Below are positions 26,426-34,007 of a DNA stretch of 64,000 bases, in pieces (the stretch's first letter is position 1; each line of letters opens with the position of its first letter). The position numbers and the translations under genes are program-made. A model generated the notes under the pieces. The model searched no databases. It saw only the letters and a program-made list of their open reading frames with translations, and was not told the origin of the DNA. Origin of the DNA: Thermoproteota archaeon (GTDB lineage Archaea > Korarchaeota > Korarchaeia > Korarchaeales > Korarchaeaceae); NCBI GenBank assembly GCA_027491415.1, contig JAOZFH010000018.1, positions 1 through 64,000 of the forward strand. Reading direction: 5' to 3'.

Positions 26426-27371
26426 CCCCCTCCTCCGCCACCGGAACCACCCACCCGAAGTACGGCTTCCTGAGGGAGACCGCCCTTAGGTATATCTGCC
26501 TGAGTTCCTCGTCGCTGGCCCCCGATCTCATGGAACTAAGGAAGTCCACGGTGTTTTCCTCTAGAAACAGGCACGGCTTGAAGCGGCCGTCGCTTGTTAT
26601 CCTTATCCTTGTGCACCTCGCGCAGAAGTCGGGGTTCCCCATTGGCCCGACCAGCTCCACCTCAACCCCGCCCACGTCGAAGACCAGCCGGTTCTGCATG
26701 TCGTGTCTGATGTGGACGAGCCTACCCCCCAGCCCCTTGACGGTCTCGACGAGCTCCTCGAGCGTGATCCCGTACCTCCTTATTAGGGGGGACTCCGGAT
26801 CGGCATCCTCCAGCTGAATGAGCTGAACCACGGCTCCGACGTCCCTGGCAAGGTCGATGAGTTCGCGCGTCTCATCCTCATTCACGCCTCTCAGGAGGAC
26901 CCTGTTCAGCTTGAGCTGCCTGAACCCGACGGCCGCGGCGGCCTCTACCCCCCGGACGACCTCTCTCAGCATGTCCACCCGTGTTATGGCACGGAACCTC
27001 TCAGGGTACAGGCTGGGGAGACTCACGTTCAGCCTGTCTAGGCCAGCGTCCCTCAGCTCGGCGGCCAGGCCCGCGAGCTTCGACCCGTTGGTCACCATGC
27101 TCAGGTCGGCTATTCCATCCACCTCCGAGATGCGGCGGACTATTTCGACTATGTCGGGTCTGACGGTGGGCTCGCCGCCCGTGAGCTTCACCCTCGAGAC
27201 GCCGGTCTCGGCCAAGATCTTTACGATCCTCCCTATCTCCTCCGCGGTCATCTCTGCGCCGTTGGGTACGTACCCCTCCCTGTGGCAGTAGAAGCAGGAG
27301 AAGTTGCAGGCGCTCGTGACGGATATCCTGACGTTGTGGACCGGTCGATCGAACGGGTCAACCACCCTCAA
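26406..27371 (-). CDS. moaA: GTP 3',8-cyclase, radical SAM
   Basis: MoaA starts molybdopterin synthesis by rearranging GTP. The N-terminal cluster motif is CNFSCFYCHREG near residue 22. The C-terminal GTP-binding cluster has FCARCTRIRITSDGRFKPCL, with all three cysteines. Length (321) is normal. It precedes moaC and follows the MoaD-MoaE fusion gene in the same direction. The GG terminus that activates many MoaA proteins is absent; this one ends in VVAGR. Confidence 0.95.
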   Translation of the reverse strand: MRVVDPFDRPVHNVRISVTSACNFSCFYCHREGYVPNGAEMTAEEIGRIVKILAETGVSRVKLTGGEPTVRPDIVEIVRRISEVDGIADLSMVTNGSKLAGLAAELRDAGLDRLNVSLPSLYPERFRAITRVDMLREVVRGVEAAAAVGFRQLKLNRVLLRGVNEDETRELIDLARDVGAVVQLIQLEDADPESPLIRRYGITLEELVETVKGLGGRLVHIRHDMQNRLVFDVGGVEVELVGPMGNPDFCARCTRIRITSDGRFKPCLFLEENTVDFLSSMRSGASDEELRQIYLRAVSLRKPYFGWVVPVAEEGGVVAGR

Positions 27372-27413
27372 TTCGATCGAAGGCCCGGCTGAGGAGGAGG
27401 TAAAAAACCCACC

Positions 27414-28094
27414 TCAACCCCACGGGGTTCCCTCTTCGACCCATCTGCCGCCCTTTTCGGTGATTTCCTTCTTCCAGATCGGAACCCTGCTCTTAACGGC
27501 GTTAACCACGCGAGCGATCGTCTCGAACGCCTCCTTCCTGTGCTCGGCGGCCACGGCCACCAGCATCACGGGATCTCCCGGCTCCCTCACGCCGAGAGCG
27601 TGGTAGATCGCGACGTCCCTGATCCCCCTTGTCTGGAGCGCCTCCGCCCGGATTAACTCCATCTCCCTGAGGGCCATCTCCTCGTAGGCCTCGTACTCCA
27701 GCCGGCGCACCCTGCCCTCCGGAGAGTGCCCCCTGACCACGCCGACGAACACAACCACGGCCCCAGCCTCCCCGGACTCAGGAGACACCTCCGAAAGCAG
27801 GTCATCCACCGAGGGAAGTTCGTCGAAGAGGCCCACCTTGGGCCCCCCGCCCGACACAGGAGGGAAGACGGCCACCAGATCCCCGTCGCGCAGGGAGTCG
27901 TCAGGCCTCGCGAAGCGTCCGTTGACCGCCACGACGACCCTGCCTTCCTCGAGCCTTGCGACTATGTCGGGGATTAGACCTTCGAGTTTCCTAACTAGGT
28001 CCTTTACCTTCGAACCATCCCCCAGTTCCATATCCAGCTGAGACCTACCGGCAGCCTCCCTGAACGAGGCGAAGAGCCTCACTTGGACCCGCAC
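27414..28094 (-). CDS. MoaD-MoaE fusion, molybdopterin synthase
   Basis: Residues 1-83 are a MoaD ubiquitin-like domain ending in PPVSGG. Residues from about 86 to 226 are MoaE, with VVFVGVVRGHSPEGRV, the AVAAEHRKEAF block and the catalytic lysines in PIWKKEI. Molybdopterin synthase normally needs MoaD with a free Gly-Gly C-terminus to carry the thiocarboxylate. Here that Gly-Gly is internal and directly followed by GPKVG. In known MoaD-MoaE fusions such as mycobacterial MoaX the chain is cut after Gly-Gly; the same is inferred here. Confidence 0.88.
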   Translation of the reverse strand: MRVQVRLFASFREAAGRSQLDMELGDGSKVKDLVRKLEGLIPDIVARLEEGRVVVAVNGRFARPDDSLRDGDLVAVFPPVSGGGPKVGLFDELPSVDDLLSEVSPESGEAGAVVVFVGVVRGHSPEGRVRRLEYEAYEEMALREMELIRAEALQTRGIRDVAIYHALGVREPGDPVMLVAVAAEHRKEAFETIARVVNAVKSRVPIWKKEITEKGGRWVEEGTPWG

Positions 28095-28164
28095 GGGGGT
28101 TCGGAACGGGGGTGGGAAATAAAGCCGTGGCTCTCCTTATAGCCACCCCGGAACGACGTATCCG

Positions 28165-29136
28165 GTGCCTCTACCCCCCGGACCCGTCTACGTGGAGATC
28201 TTGAGGGCAGCCAGCTCGGTTCCCAGGGGGAAGCTGACGACCTTCGGAGAGATAGCGAGGACGCTCGGCGACTACAGGGCGGCCAAGGCGGTGGCCGAGG
28301 TGATTTCGGTCATGGGGAGGGCCTACGGGGTTCCGTGGCATAGGGTAGTGTCGTCGCGGGGCGAGATCCTGCGCGGGGCAGAGGACCCCCTGAGGGAGGA
28401 GGGCGTCGTCGTTAAGGGGGGGAGGGTGGTTGACCTGACTAGAAGGCTCGTAGAAGCCGGAGAACTCGAGGCCAGGCCCATTCTGGCTGAGATGAGAAGA
28501 ACTCAACGGATATTGGCCGAGAGAGTGGTTTTGGAGGACGAGGTCGAGAGGCCAGAGCTCGTTGCGGGGGCCGACGTGGCGTACCGCTGGGAGCGCGACG
28601 AGGGGGGCCTCCCAGTCGAGGTCGCAAGAGGGGCCGTCGTCGTCGTGGACACGGATCTCAGGGTGGTCGACGGGTCTATTCAGATCTCTCCGGCGGTAAT
28701 GCCCTACGTGCCGACCTACCTGGGCTTTCGAGAGTTCCCGGCCCTGGCACGGGCGCTGTCGAGGCTGAGCTTTGACGTGGCAATGATGGACGGCCACGGA
28801 ATTGCGCATCCGGTGTTCTTCGGTGAGGCCAGCCACGTCGGAGTCTGCCTCGACATTCCAGCCCTAGGGGTGGCCAAGCGGAGGCTGGTCGGTAAGATCC
28901 GCGGAGAGGAGCTGATCTACATGACCAGGCAGGTGGGGTGGGCCCTCCCGGTGAAGCCTGAGGGCAGGCCGGTCTACGTCTCTCCCGGCCACAAGGTGTC
29001 CTTGGAGGGCTCTGCCGAGGTAGTCAAGAAGTTCAGGGGAGGAACGAGGATTCCCGCGCCTGTGAGGCTTGCCCACAAGTTAGCTGAGTTTCCCAAGCCG
29101 GGAGAGGGTCGCTTTGGTGAGGCTTCAAGTCTTTAA
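28165..29136 (+). CDS. Alkyltransferase-like domain fused to endonuclease V
   Basis: Residues 1-75 form an O6-alkylguanine-DNA alkyltransferase-like domain with the helix RAAKAVAEVI, but the active-site PCHR is PWHRV (57-61). Cys-to-Trp is the hallmark of ATL proteins, which bind alkylated guanine without repairing it. Residues from about 105 are a complete endonuclease V with GADVAY, VPTYLGFREFPAL, DGHGIAHP and IPALGVAKRRLVG, keeping the metal-binding Asp/Glu set and the Tyr wedge. The enzyme would nick DNA (or RNA) near inosine. GTG 28165 lies about 27 bases after CTCCTTATAG. The fusion may direct cleavage to alkylated sites. Confidence 0.9.
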   Translation: MPLPPGPVYVEILRAASSVPRGKLTTFGEIARTLGDYRAAKAVAEVISVMGRAYGVPWHRVVSSRGEILRGAEDPLREEGVVVKGGRVVDLTRRLVEAGELEARPILAEMRRTQRILAERVVLEDEVERPELVAGADVAYRWERDEGGLPVEVARGAVVVVDTDLRVVDGSIQISPAVMPYVPTYLGFREFPALARALSRLSFDVAMMDGHGIAHPVFFGEASHVGVCLDIPALGVAKRRLVGKIRGEELIYMTRQVGWALPVKPEGRPVYVSPGHKVSLEGSAEVVKKFRGGTRIPAPVRLAHKLAEFPKPGEGRFGEASSL

Positions 29137-29184
29137 CGTTTATGCCCGACAGCGCCTCCACGATCCAATTTGCCGCGGAGGCTG

Positions 29185-30609
29185 ATGGCCCACCCAATTC
29201 TCGAGTTCGACAGGGGGAGAGAGGTCGAGTTCAACTTCGAGGGCAGGCGAATAAGGGCCTTTGAGTCGGAGAGCATCGCCGCAGCCCTTGTGGCCGAGGG
29301 GATCCTCACCCTGGGCTGGAGCCCAAAGAGGCGGAGACCAAGAGGGTTCTTCTGCGGAATCGGGAAGTGCTCCTCCTGCCTGATGACCGTGGACGGCGTT
29401 CCAAACGTCAGGACGTGCATCACACCCGTGAGGGACGGCGTGGAGGTCCGGAGGCAGCGCCCCCTCGGCGAACTCCCAAAGGCCCCCCCTCCCGAGGCCA
29501 AGGCCGGCGAGCTGGACGTCGACCTCCTGGTGATAGGCGGCGGCCCGGCTGGGCTGTCTGCCGCCATAGAGGCGTCCAGGCTCGGGGCCAGGGTGGCCAT
29601 CGCAGACGAGAACGTGAGGCCCGGCGGGCAGCTGATCAAGCAGACCCACAAGTTCTTCGGGTCGAGGGAGAACTACGCTGGCGTGAGGGGAATAGAGATA
29701 GCGAGGATCCTCCTCAGGGAGCTAGACGGGCTAAGCGCCACATGGCTCACCCGGGCGACCGTCATCGCCGATTACGCGGGTAGATCGCACGACGTCGTGG
29801 TGAGCACGCCCGAGGGGCCCTGGAGGATCAGGGCGGACGCGGTGGTGGTCTCCACCGGGGCCACGGAGAACATGATCCCCTTCCCGAACAACGACCTGCC
29901 GGGGGTGATGGGGGCTGGCGGGCTGCAGACGCTCATGCACGTCTTCGGGGTGGTGCCCGGGGAGAGCGCCCTGATCGTGGGCGCCGGAAACGTGGGACTC
30001 ATACTGGCCTACCAGCTCCTCCAGGCCGGGGTTGACGTCAAGGCGATCGTGGAGATAATGCCGAAGATCGGGGGCTACGCGGTGCACGCCGCCAAGGTCA
30101 GGAGGATGGGGGTCCCCATTCTCCTGAGGCATACCCTCAGGAGGGCGGTCGGGAGGGAGAGGGTGGAGGGGGCGGAGATAGTCCGGGTGGACGAGAGTTT
30201 CAGGCCCATCGAGGGCACCGAGGAGCGCTTCGACGTGGACATGATCGTGCTGGCGGTGGGACTCACGCCCTCCACGGAGGTACCCCGGCAGGCTGGGGCC
30301 GCGTGGGACTACGTGCCGGAGCTGGGAGGGCCCGTCCCGATACACGACCCTTACCTCAGAACCTCCGTGGAGGGTATGTACGTGGCTGGAGACTCCTCGG
30401 GCATTGAGGAGGCGACGACGGCCATGCTGGAGGGGAGGGTGGCGGGCGCGCACGCCGCCGCCGAGCTGGGACTGAGGCCTGACAGGGCCGAGGGGGTGAT
30501 CAAGGAGGCCCTTCGCCAGCTCGAGTCGTTCAGGAGCGGCCCGTTCAGCGCGAAGGTCGTGAGAGGCAAGCAGAGGGTGTGGGAGAGGGCCAGGGAGGTG
30601 ATCGGATGA
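29185..30609 (+). CDS. FAD/NAD oxidoreductase subunit with [2Fe-2S] domain, proline dehydrogenase alpha-like
   Basis: The N-terminal 100 residues form a [2Fe-2S] domain with GFFCGIGKCSSCLMTVDG and a fourth Cys in RTCITP. The rest is a disulfide-reductase-like FAD fold with GGGPAGLSAAIEASRLGA and VGAGNVGLILAYQLLQAG. This matches alpha subunits of the archaeal dye-linked L-proline dehydrogenase and sarcosine oxidase family. ATG at 29185 follows CGGAGG. It leads a four-gene operon whose other genes encode a ferredoxin, a BFD-like protein and a DAAO-type oxidoreductase, the same set as in the Thermococcales proline dehydrogenase. Confidence 0.83.
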   Translation: MAHPILEFDRGREVEFNFEGRRIRAFESESIAAALVAEGILTLGWSPKRRRPRGFFCGIGKCSSCLMTVDGVPNVRTCITPVRDGVEVRRQRPLGELPKAPPPEAKAGELDVDLLVIGGGPAGLSAAIEASRLGARVAIADENVRPGGQLIKQTHKFFGSRENYAGVRGIEIARILLRELDGLSATWLTRATVIADYAGRSHDVVVSTPEGPWRIRADAVVVSTGATENMIPFPNNDLPGVMGAGGLQTLMHVFGVVPGESALIVGAGNVGLILAYQLLQAGVDVKAIVEIMPKIGGYAVHAAKVRRMGVPILLRHTLRRAVGRERVEGAEIVRVDESFRPIEGTEERFDVDMIVLAVGLTPSTEVPRQAGAAWDYVPELGGPVPIHDPYLRTSVEGMYVAGDSSGIEEATTAMLEGRVAGAHAAAELGLRPDRAEGVIKEALRQLESFRSGPFSAKVVRGKQRVWERAREVIG

Positions 30610-31091
30610 GCGAGCCCGGCGTCATTCCGGAGGATGTGCTGGCCGAGCTCCTCCCGCCGGACGAGAAGGCCGAGGGAAGAGCCGTCGCGGTCATAGAGTG
30701 CCACGAGGAGATCCCATGCGACACCTGCAGGTGGGTGTGCCCCGTCAAGGCGGTCATCAAGCCCGCCATCACGACTCCGCCGAGGTGCGACTGGGACGCG
30801 TGCATCGGGTGCGGGACCTGCGTGCTGGCCTGCCCCGGGCTGGCGATCTTCATGGTGAAGCTCGACGGGGAGTGGGCCGAGGTGTCCGTCCCGTACGAGT
30901 TCCTCCCTGTCCCCAAGAGGGGGGAGGTCGTCTGGGCTCTGGACAGGGTGGGCAGGAGGGTGGCGACGGCCGAGGTGGTTAGGGCGGTGACGTCAAAGGA
31001 CAGGACCTCCATGGTCACGATCAGAGTACCGAGGGGGCTGGCCCACAGCGTGCGGGCAATCCTCCCGCCGGAGGAGGGGACGGAGGGGTGA
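30606..31091 (+). CDS. Ferredoxin-like electron transfer subunit of the oxidoreductase complex
   Basis: The 161-residue protein has cysteines in ECHEEIPCDTCRWVCPVKAV and CDWDACIGCGTCVLACPGLA, allowing one or two [4Fe-4S] clusters. ATG 30606 overlaps the stop of the preceding gene by four bases. In proline dehydrogenase-like complexes a subunit of this type passes electrons between flavin sites and an acceptor. No transmembrane helix is present. Confidence 0.78.
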   Translation: MSEPGVIPEDVLAELLPPDEKAEGRAVAVIECHEEIPCDTCRWVCPVKAVIKPAITTPPRCDWDACIGCGTCVLACPGLAIFMVKLDGEWAEVSVPYEFLPVPKRGEVVWALDRVGRRVATAEVVRAVTSKDRTSMVTIRVPRGLAHSVRAILPPEEGTEG

Positions 31092-31098
31092 TGGTGGG

Positions 31099-31416
31099 TT
31101 GGCGGGCGAGGACGAGGTGACGATATGCAGGTGCGAGGATGTTACGATGGCTGAGGTCCTGGAGGCGATCAGGGTCCACGGCGCCAGGACGCTCGACGAG
31201 CTGAAGCGAATACTGAGGATCGGGATGGGGCCGTGCCAGGGGAGGACCTGCCTGAGGCTGGCCGCCGGGGTCTTGGCGAGGGAGCTGGGGGTCCCCGCCT
31301 CAGAGGTCATGCGAGAGCTCCCGAGGGTCAGGCCCCCCATAGTGCCCGTCCCCATTGGACACCTGGTCCTGCTTGGGACCGGAGGGCGCGAGCCCAAGGG
31401 AGGGGGTGATCCGTGA
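31099..31416 (+). CDS. BFD-like [2Fe-2S] protein, small subunit of the oxidoreductase complex
   Basis: This 105-residue protein has the BFD pattern ICRCEDVT followed by MGPCQGRTC, four cysteines that bind a [2Fe-2S] cluster. It starts at TTG 31099 after GGTGGG. It sits between the ferredoxin and flavin subunits, as the delta subunit of dye-linked L-proline dehydrogenases does. The final 30 residues (after VMREL) are Pro/Gly rich and unlike the core. Confidence 0.75.
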   Translation: MAGEDEVTICRCEDVTMAEVLEAIRVHGARTLDELKRILRIGMGPCQGRTCLRLAAGVLARELGVPASEVMRELPRVRPPIVPVPIGHLVLLGTGGREPKGGGDP

Positions 31417-32570
31417 GGCGGCCGAGGGAGAGTTACGACGTCGCCGTGATTGGGGCGGGGATAATCGGCTGCGCGACCGCCTACTACCTCGCCAGCAGGG
31501 GACTGAGCGTTGCGGTCTTCGACCGCTCCTACATAACCTCGGGGGCGACAGGCCGCTGTCCTGGCGGGATAAGGCAGCAGTGGTCCACCGAGGATCATGT
31601 CAGACTGGCGATGAAGAGCGTCGAGATCTACAAGAACCTCGACCAGGAGCTGGGCGTTGAGACCGGATATAGGCAGGGCGGGTACTTGATCCTGGCGAAG
31701 ACCGAGCGGGAGGTCAAGGACTTCGAGAGGAACATGAGGATGCAGAGGTCACTCGGCCTCCCCGTCAGGTGGCTGGAGCCCGGGGAAATTCGGGAGATAG
31801 TGCCCGAGCTGGACGTCGAGGGTATAGGGGCCCTTGGGGCGGCCTGGAATCCGACAGACGGGTACGCGGATCCTTTCAAGGTCACGTTCGGCTATGCGAG
31901 GGCCGCCGAGAGGCTGGGGGCCGAGATATTCACCTTCACGGGGGTGGAGAGGGTAATCGTGGAGGACGGCCAGGCCAGGGGCGTCAAGACCTCCAGGGGA
32001 GTAGTCAGGGCGGAGTGGGTCGTCAACGCGGCCGGAGCCTGGTCAAGGCTGGTCGCCGAGACGGCTGGGGTCAGTCTGCCCAACAAGCCCTACAGGCACG
32101 AGATACTGGTCACCGAACCAGTCAAGCCCTTCCTGAGGCCAATGGTGATCTCCTTCCACGACAACGTCTACTTCAGACAGTCCTCCCGGGGCGGGATAAT
32201 CGGCGGCTGGGGAGACCCTAACGAGAAGCCGGGATACAACTTCGAGTCCAGCCCTAGGTTCCTGATCACCATGGCGAGACTCCTGGCCAAGTACATCCCT
32301 CCGCTGAGGGGGGTGAGGGTCGTCAGACAGTGGGCGGGTCTGTACGACGTCACCCCGGACGCGCGTCAGATCACGGGCCCTGTTAGGGGCGTTGAGGGCT
32401 TCATACAGGTCAACGGCTTCAGCGGGCACGGATTCATGATGGGCCCGGCCACAGCCCACCTGGTGGCCCAGTTCATAGCAGGGGAACCCCTTGACCTCCC
32501 ACTGGAGCCGTTCTCGCCCGACAGATTTGAGAGAGGCGCGTTCGAGGGTGAAACGGCGGTGGTGGGGTAG
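31413..32570 (+). CDS. DAAO-family FAD-dependent amino acid dehydrogenase subunit
   Basis: The 385-residue protein has a dinucleotide-binding start VAVIGAGIIGCATAYYLASRG, quoted here in part, and the family's SGATGRCPGGIRQQWS block where FAD attaches in related sarcosine oxidases. The C-terminal GFSGHGFMMGPATA is the second FAD motif. It is the likely substrate-oxidising (beta) subunit for proline, hydroxyproline or another secondary amine. GTG 31413 overlaps the preceding stop. The substrate cannot be read from sequence. Confidence 0.82.
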   Translation: MRRPRESYDVAVIGAGIIGCATAYYLASRGLSVAVFDRSYITSGATGRCPGGIRQQWSTEDHVRLAMKSVEIYKNLDQELGVETGYRQGGYLILAKTEREVKDFERNMRMQRSLGLPVRWLEPGEIREIVPELDVEGIGALGAAWNPTDGYADPFKVTFGYARAAERLGAEIFTFTGVERVIVEDGQARGVKTSRGVVRAEWVVNAAGAWSRLVAETAGVSLPNKPYRHEILVTEPVKPFLRPMVISFHDNVYFRQSSRGGIIGGWGDPNEKPGYNFESSPRFLITMARLLAKYIPPLRGVRVVRQWAGLYDVTPDARQITGPVRGVEGFIQVNGFSGHGFMMGPATAHLVAQFIAGEPLDLPLEPFSPDRFERGAFEGETAVVG

Positions 32571-32595
32571 GCGACCTCCCGCGCTGGGCGCGAGG

Positions 32596-33414
32596 CTACT
32601 CGAGGTGCTTGGCTATCGCCCTCAGGAGGTCCATCTCAGTCACTATGCCGACGAGCCGCCCCGCCGTCACCACCGGTAGCGCGCCTACCCCGGCCTCGGT
32701 GGTCCTCCTGACGGCGGCCATCACCCCGAACTGGGGGCTCACGGTCAGAGGATTCTTGGTCATGACCCTCTCCACAGGACCAAAGAAGGAGTCGGCGGCC
32801 GAGACATCCTCCTCGCACCCCGAAGCCAGGGCCACGAGATCCCGCGCCGTCACTATGCCGAGGAGTTTGCCGCCCTCGTCCACCACGGGGTACCTCCTGA
32901 ACCCGCCCTCGACCATGCCCCTGACGGCCATGTAAACCGGGTCGCCGGGCTTCAGGGTTCTCACATCCCGGGTCATGATCTCTTCGACGCTCTCCCGGAC
33001 CTCTACAGAGTCTTTTAGGGCGTTGAGGAGGTCCCTCTCGGTAACTATGCCTAGCAGCCTTCCACTCTCGTCAACCACCAGCGCGGCTCCCGCGTCGGTC
33101 GACAGCACGGTCTCCAGCACATCCTTTATCGGGGCATAGGGGTCGACGACGGCGGGAGGGGCGTGGAGGACGCTCTTTAGGGGTTTTCTAAGGGCCTCTA
33201 TTACGCAGGAGCGACCTGCGTCCGGTCTGATGGCCTCCGAGATGGCCTTCAACACGTCTCTGGCCGTCACGAGCCCGATCACTCGGCCCTCCTCCAGCAC
33301 CGGCAGGCGCCGGAACCACCCCCTCGTCATCACCTTGGCTGCCTTCAGAATAGCGTCTTCAGGTCGGGCGGTGACTACTGAGAGCGTGGAGATCTCTATA
33401 GCCTTCCTCTTCAG
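32596..33414 (-). CDS. Four-CBS-domain protein with an unusual start
   Basis: The protein consists of four CBS motifs in tandem, each with the pattern LP/YPVV-x-GGKLLGIVTARDLV. CBS pairs bind adenosine nucleotides and usually regulate; nothing else is fused. The annotatable starts GTG 33336 or ATG 33333 would cut off the first half of CBS 1. The frame remains open upstream and encodes EISTLSVVTARPEDAILKAA, a convincing CBS opening, but offers no ATG, GTG or TTG before a stop near 33468. CTG at 33414 with GGGGGT six bases upstream and a TATA-like GTTTTAAAC near 33450 is the best candidate. Confidence 0.72.
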   Translation of the reverse strand: MKRKAIEISTLSVVTARPEDAILKAAKVMTRGWFRRLPVLEEGRVIGLVTARDVLKAISEAIRPDAGRSCVIEALRKPLKSVLHAPPAVVDPYAPIKDVLETVLSTDAGAALVVDESGRLLGIVTERDLLNALKDSVEVRESVEEIMTRDVRTLKPGDPVYMAVRGMVEGGFRRYPVVDEGGKLLGIVTARDLVALASGCEEDVSAADSFFGPVERVMTKNPLTVSPQFGVMAAVRRTTEAGVGALPVVTAGRLVGIVTEMDLLRAIAKHLE

Positions 33415-33502
33415 CCCAAGACCCCCGGGGATGGGCGCGCCGCCAATTTGTTTAAAACATTCACACTAATCGCGTAGAGACTGCCCTCAATGTCCAAAGA
33501 TC

Positions 33503-33907
33503 TCATGGGAACATTGGCTCGGCCCTCTGAGCCTCGCGGTTCCACACCATGAGCTTATCCCCCTTTTTCTCCCTTGGAATAACCATTAGGCGCCTGTTGG
33601 CTTGCTTCAGGGGGAGAATGAAGTACTCTTCCACCGCCCCGTCGTCTCCGATGAGCACGAGCTTGTACTTGTCCTCCGTCCTCTCCATGGTCTCCGGGTC
33701 CAGATACTCAATCAGGGCAAACTTACCCCTCCTGACTAGGGCTCTCACCTCCACCCTACCCTTTTTGGAGACGGTCAACACTTCTTCGGGGAACTCGGGC
33801 ATCCTTGATCGGGCGGGTCTTCCGCCCGCAAAAAACGTTTCACCAGGCAGATAGACCGCCCCCACGACCCGCTCGAAAAGGCTCGCTTGGTTCGCATCCC
33901 TCGTCAT
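33503..33907 (-). CDS. Hypothetical protein
   Basis: A 134-residue soluble protein with no recognised motif. The C-terminal half has alternating charged and hydrophobic strands (YKLVLIGDDGAVEEYFILPL, then RRLMVIPREKKGDKLMVWN), which suggests a small beta fold. ATG 33907 is the start. It is divergent from a secreted-protein gene and the codon pattern looks native to the region. No function can be proposed. Confidence 0.55.
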   Translation of the reverse strand: MTRDANQASLFERVVGAVYLPGETFFAGGRPARSRMPEFPEEVLTVSKKGRVEVRALVRRGKFALIEYLDPETMERTEDKYKLVLIGDDGAVEEYFILPLKQANRRLMVIPREKKGDKLMVWNREAQRAEPMFP

Positions 33908-34007
33908 CGTCGTCCTCGGACCTCTCGGTATGGTGGGGGGTAGAGAAACCTCGGTTTCGCTAGGGTGAAGCGAGGTATAAAGGTCGTTTCGCCATTACGT
34001 CGACTTG

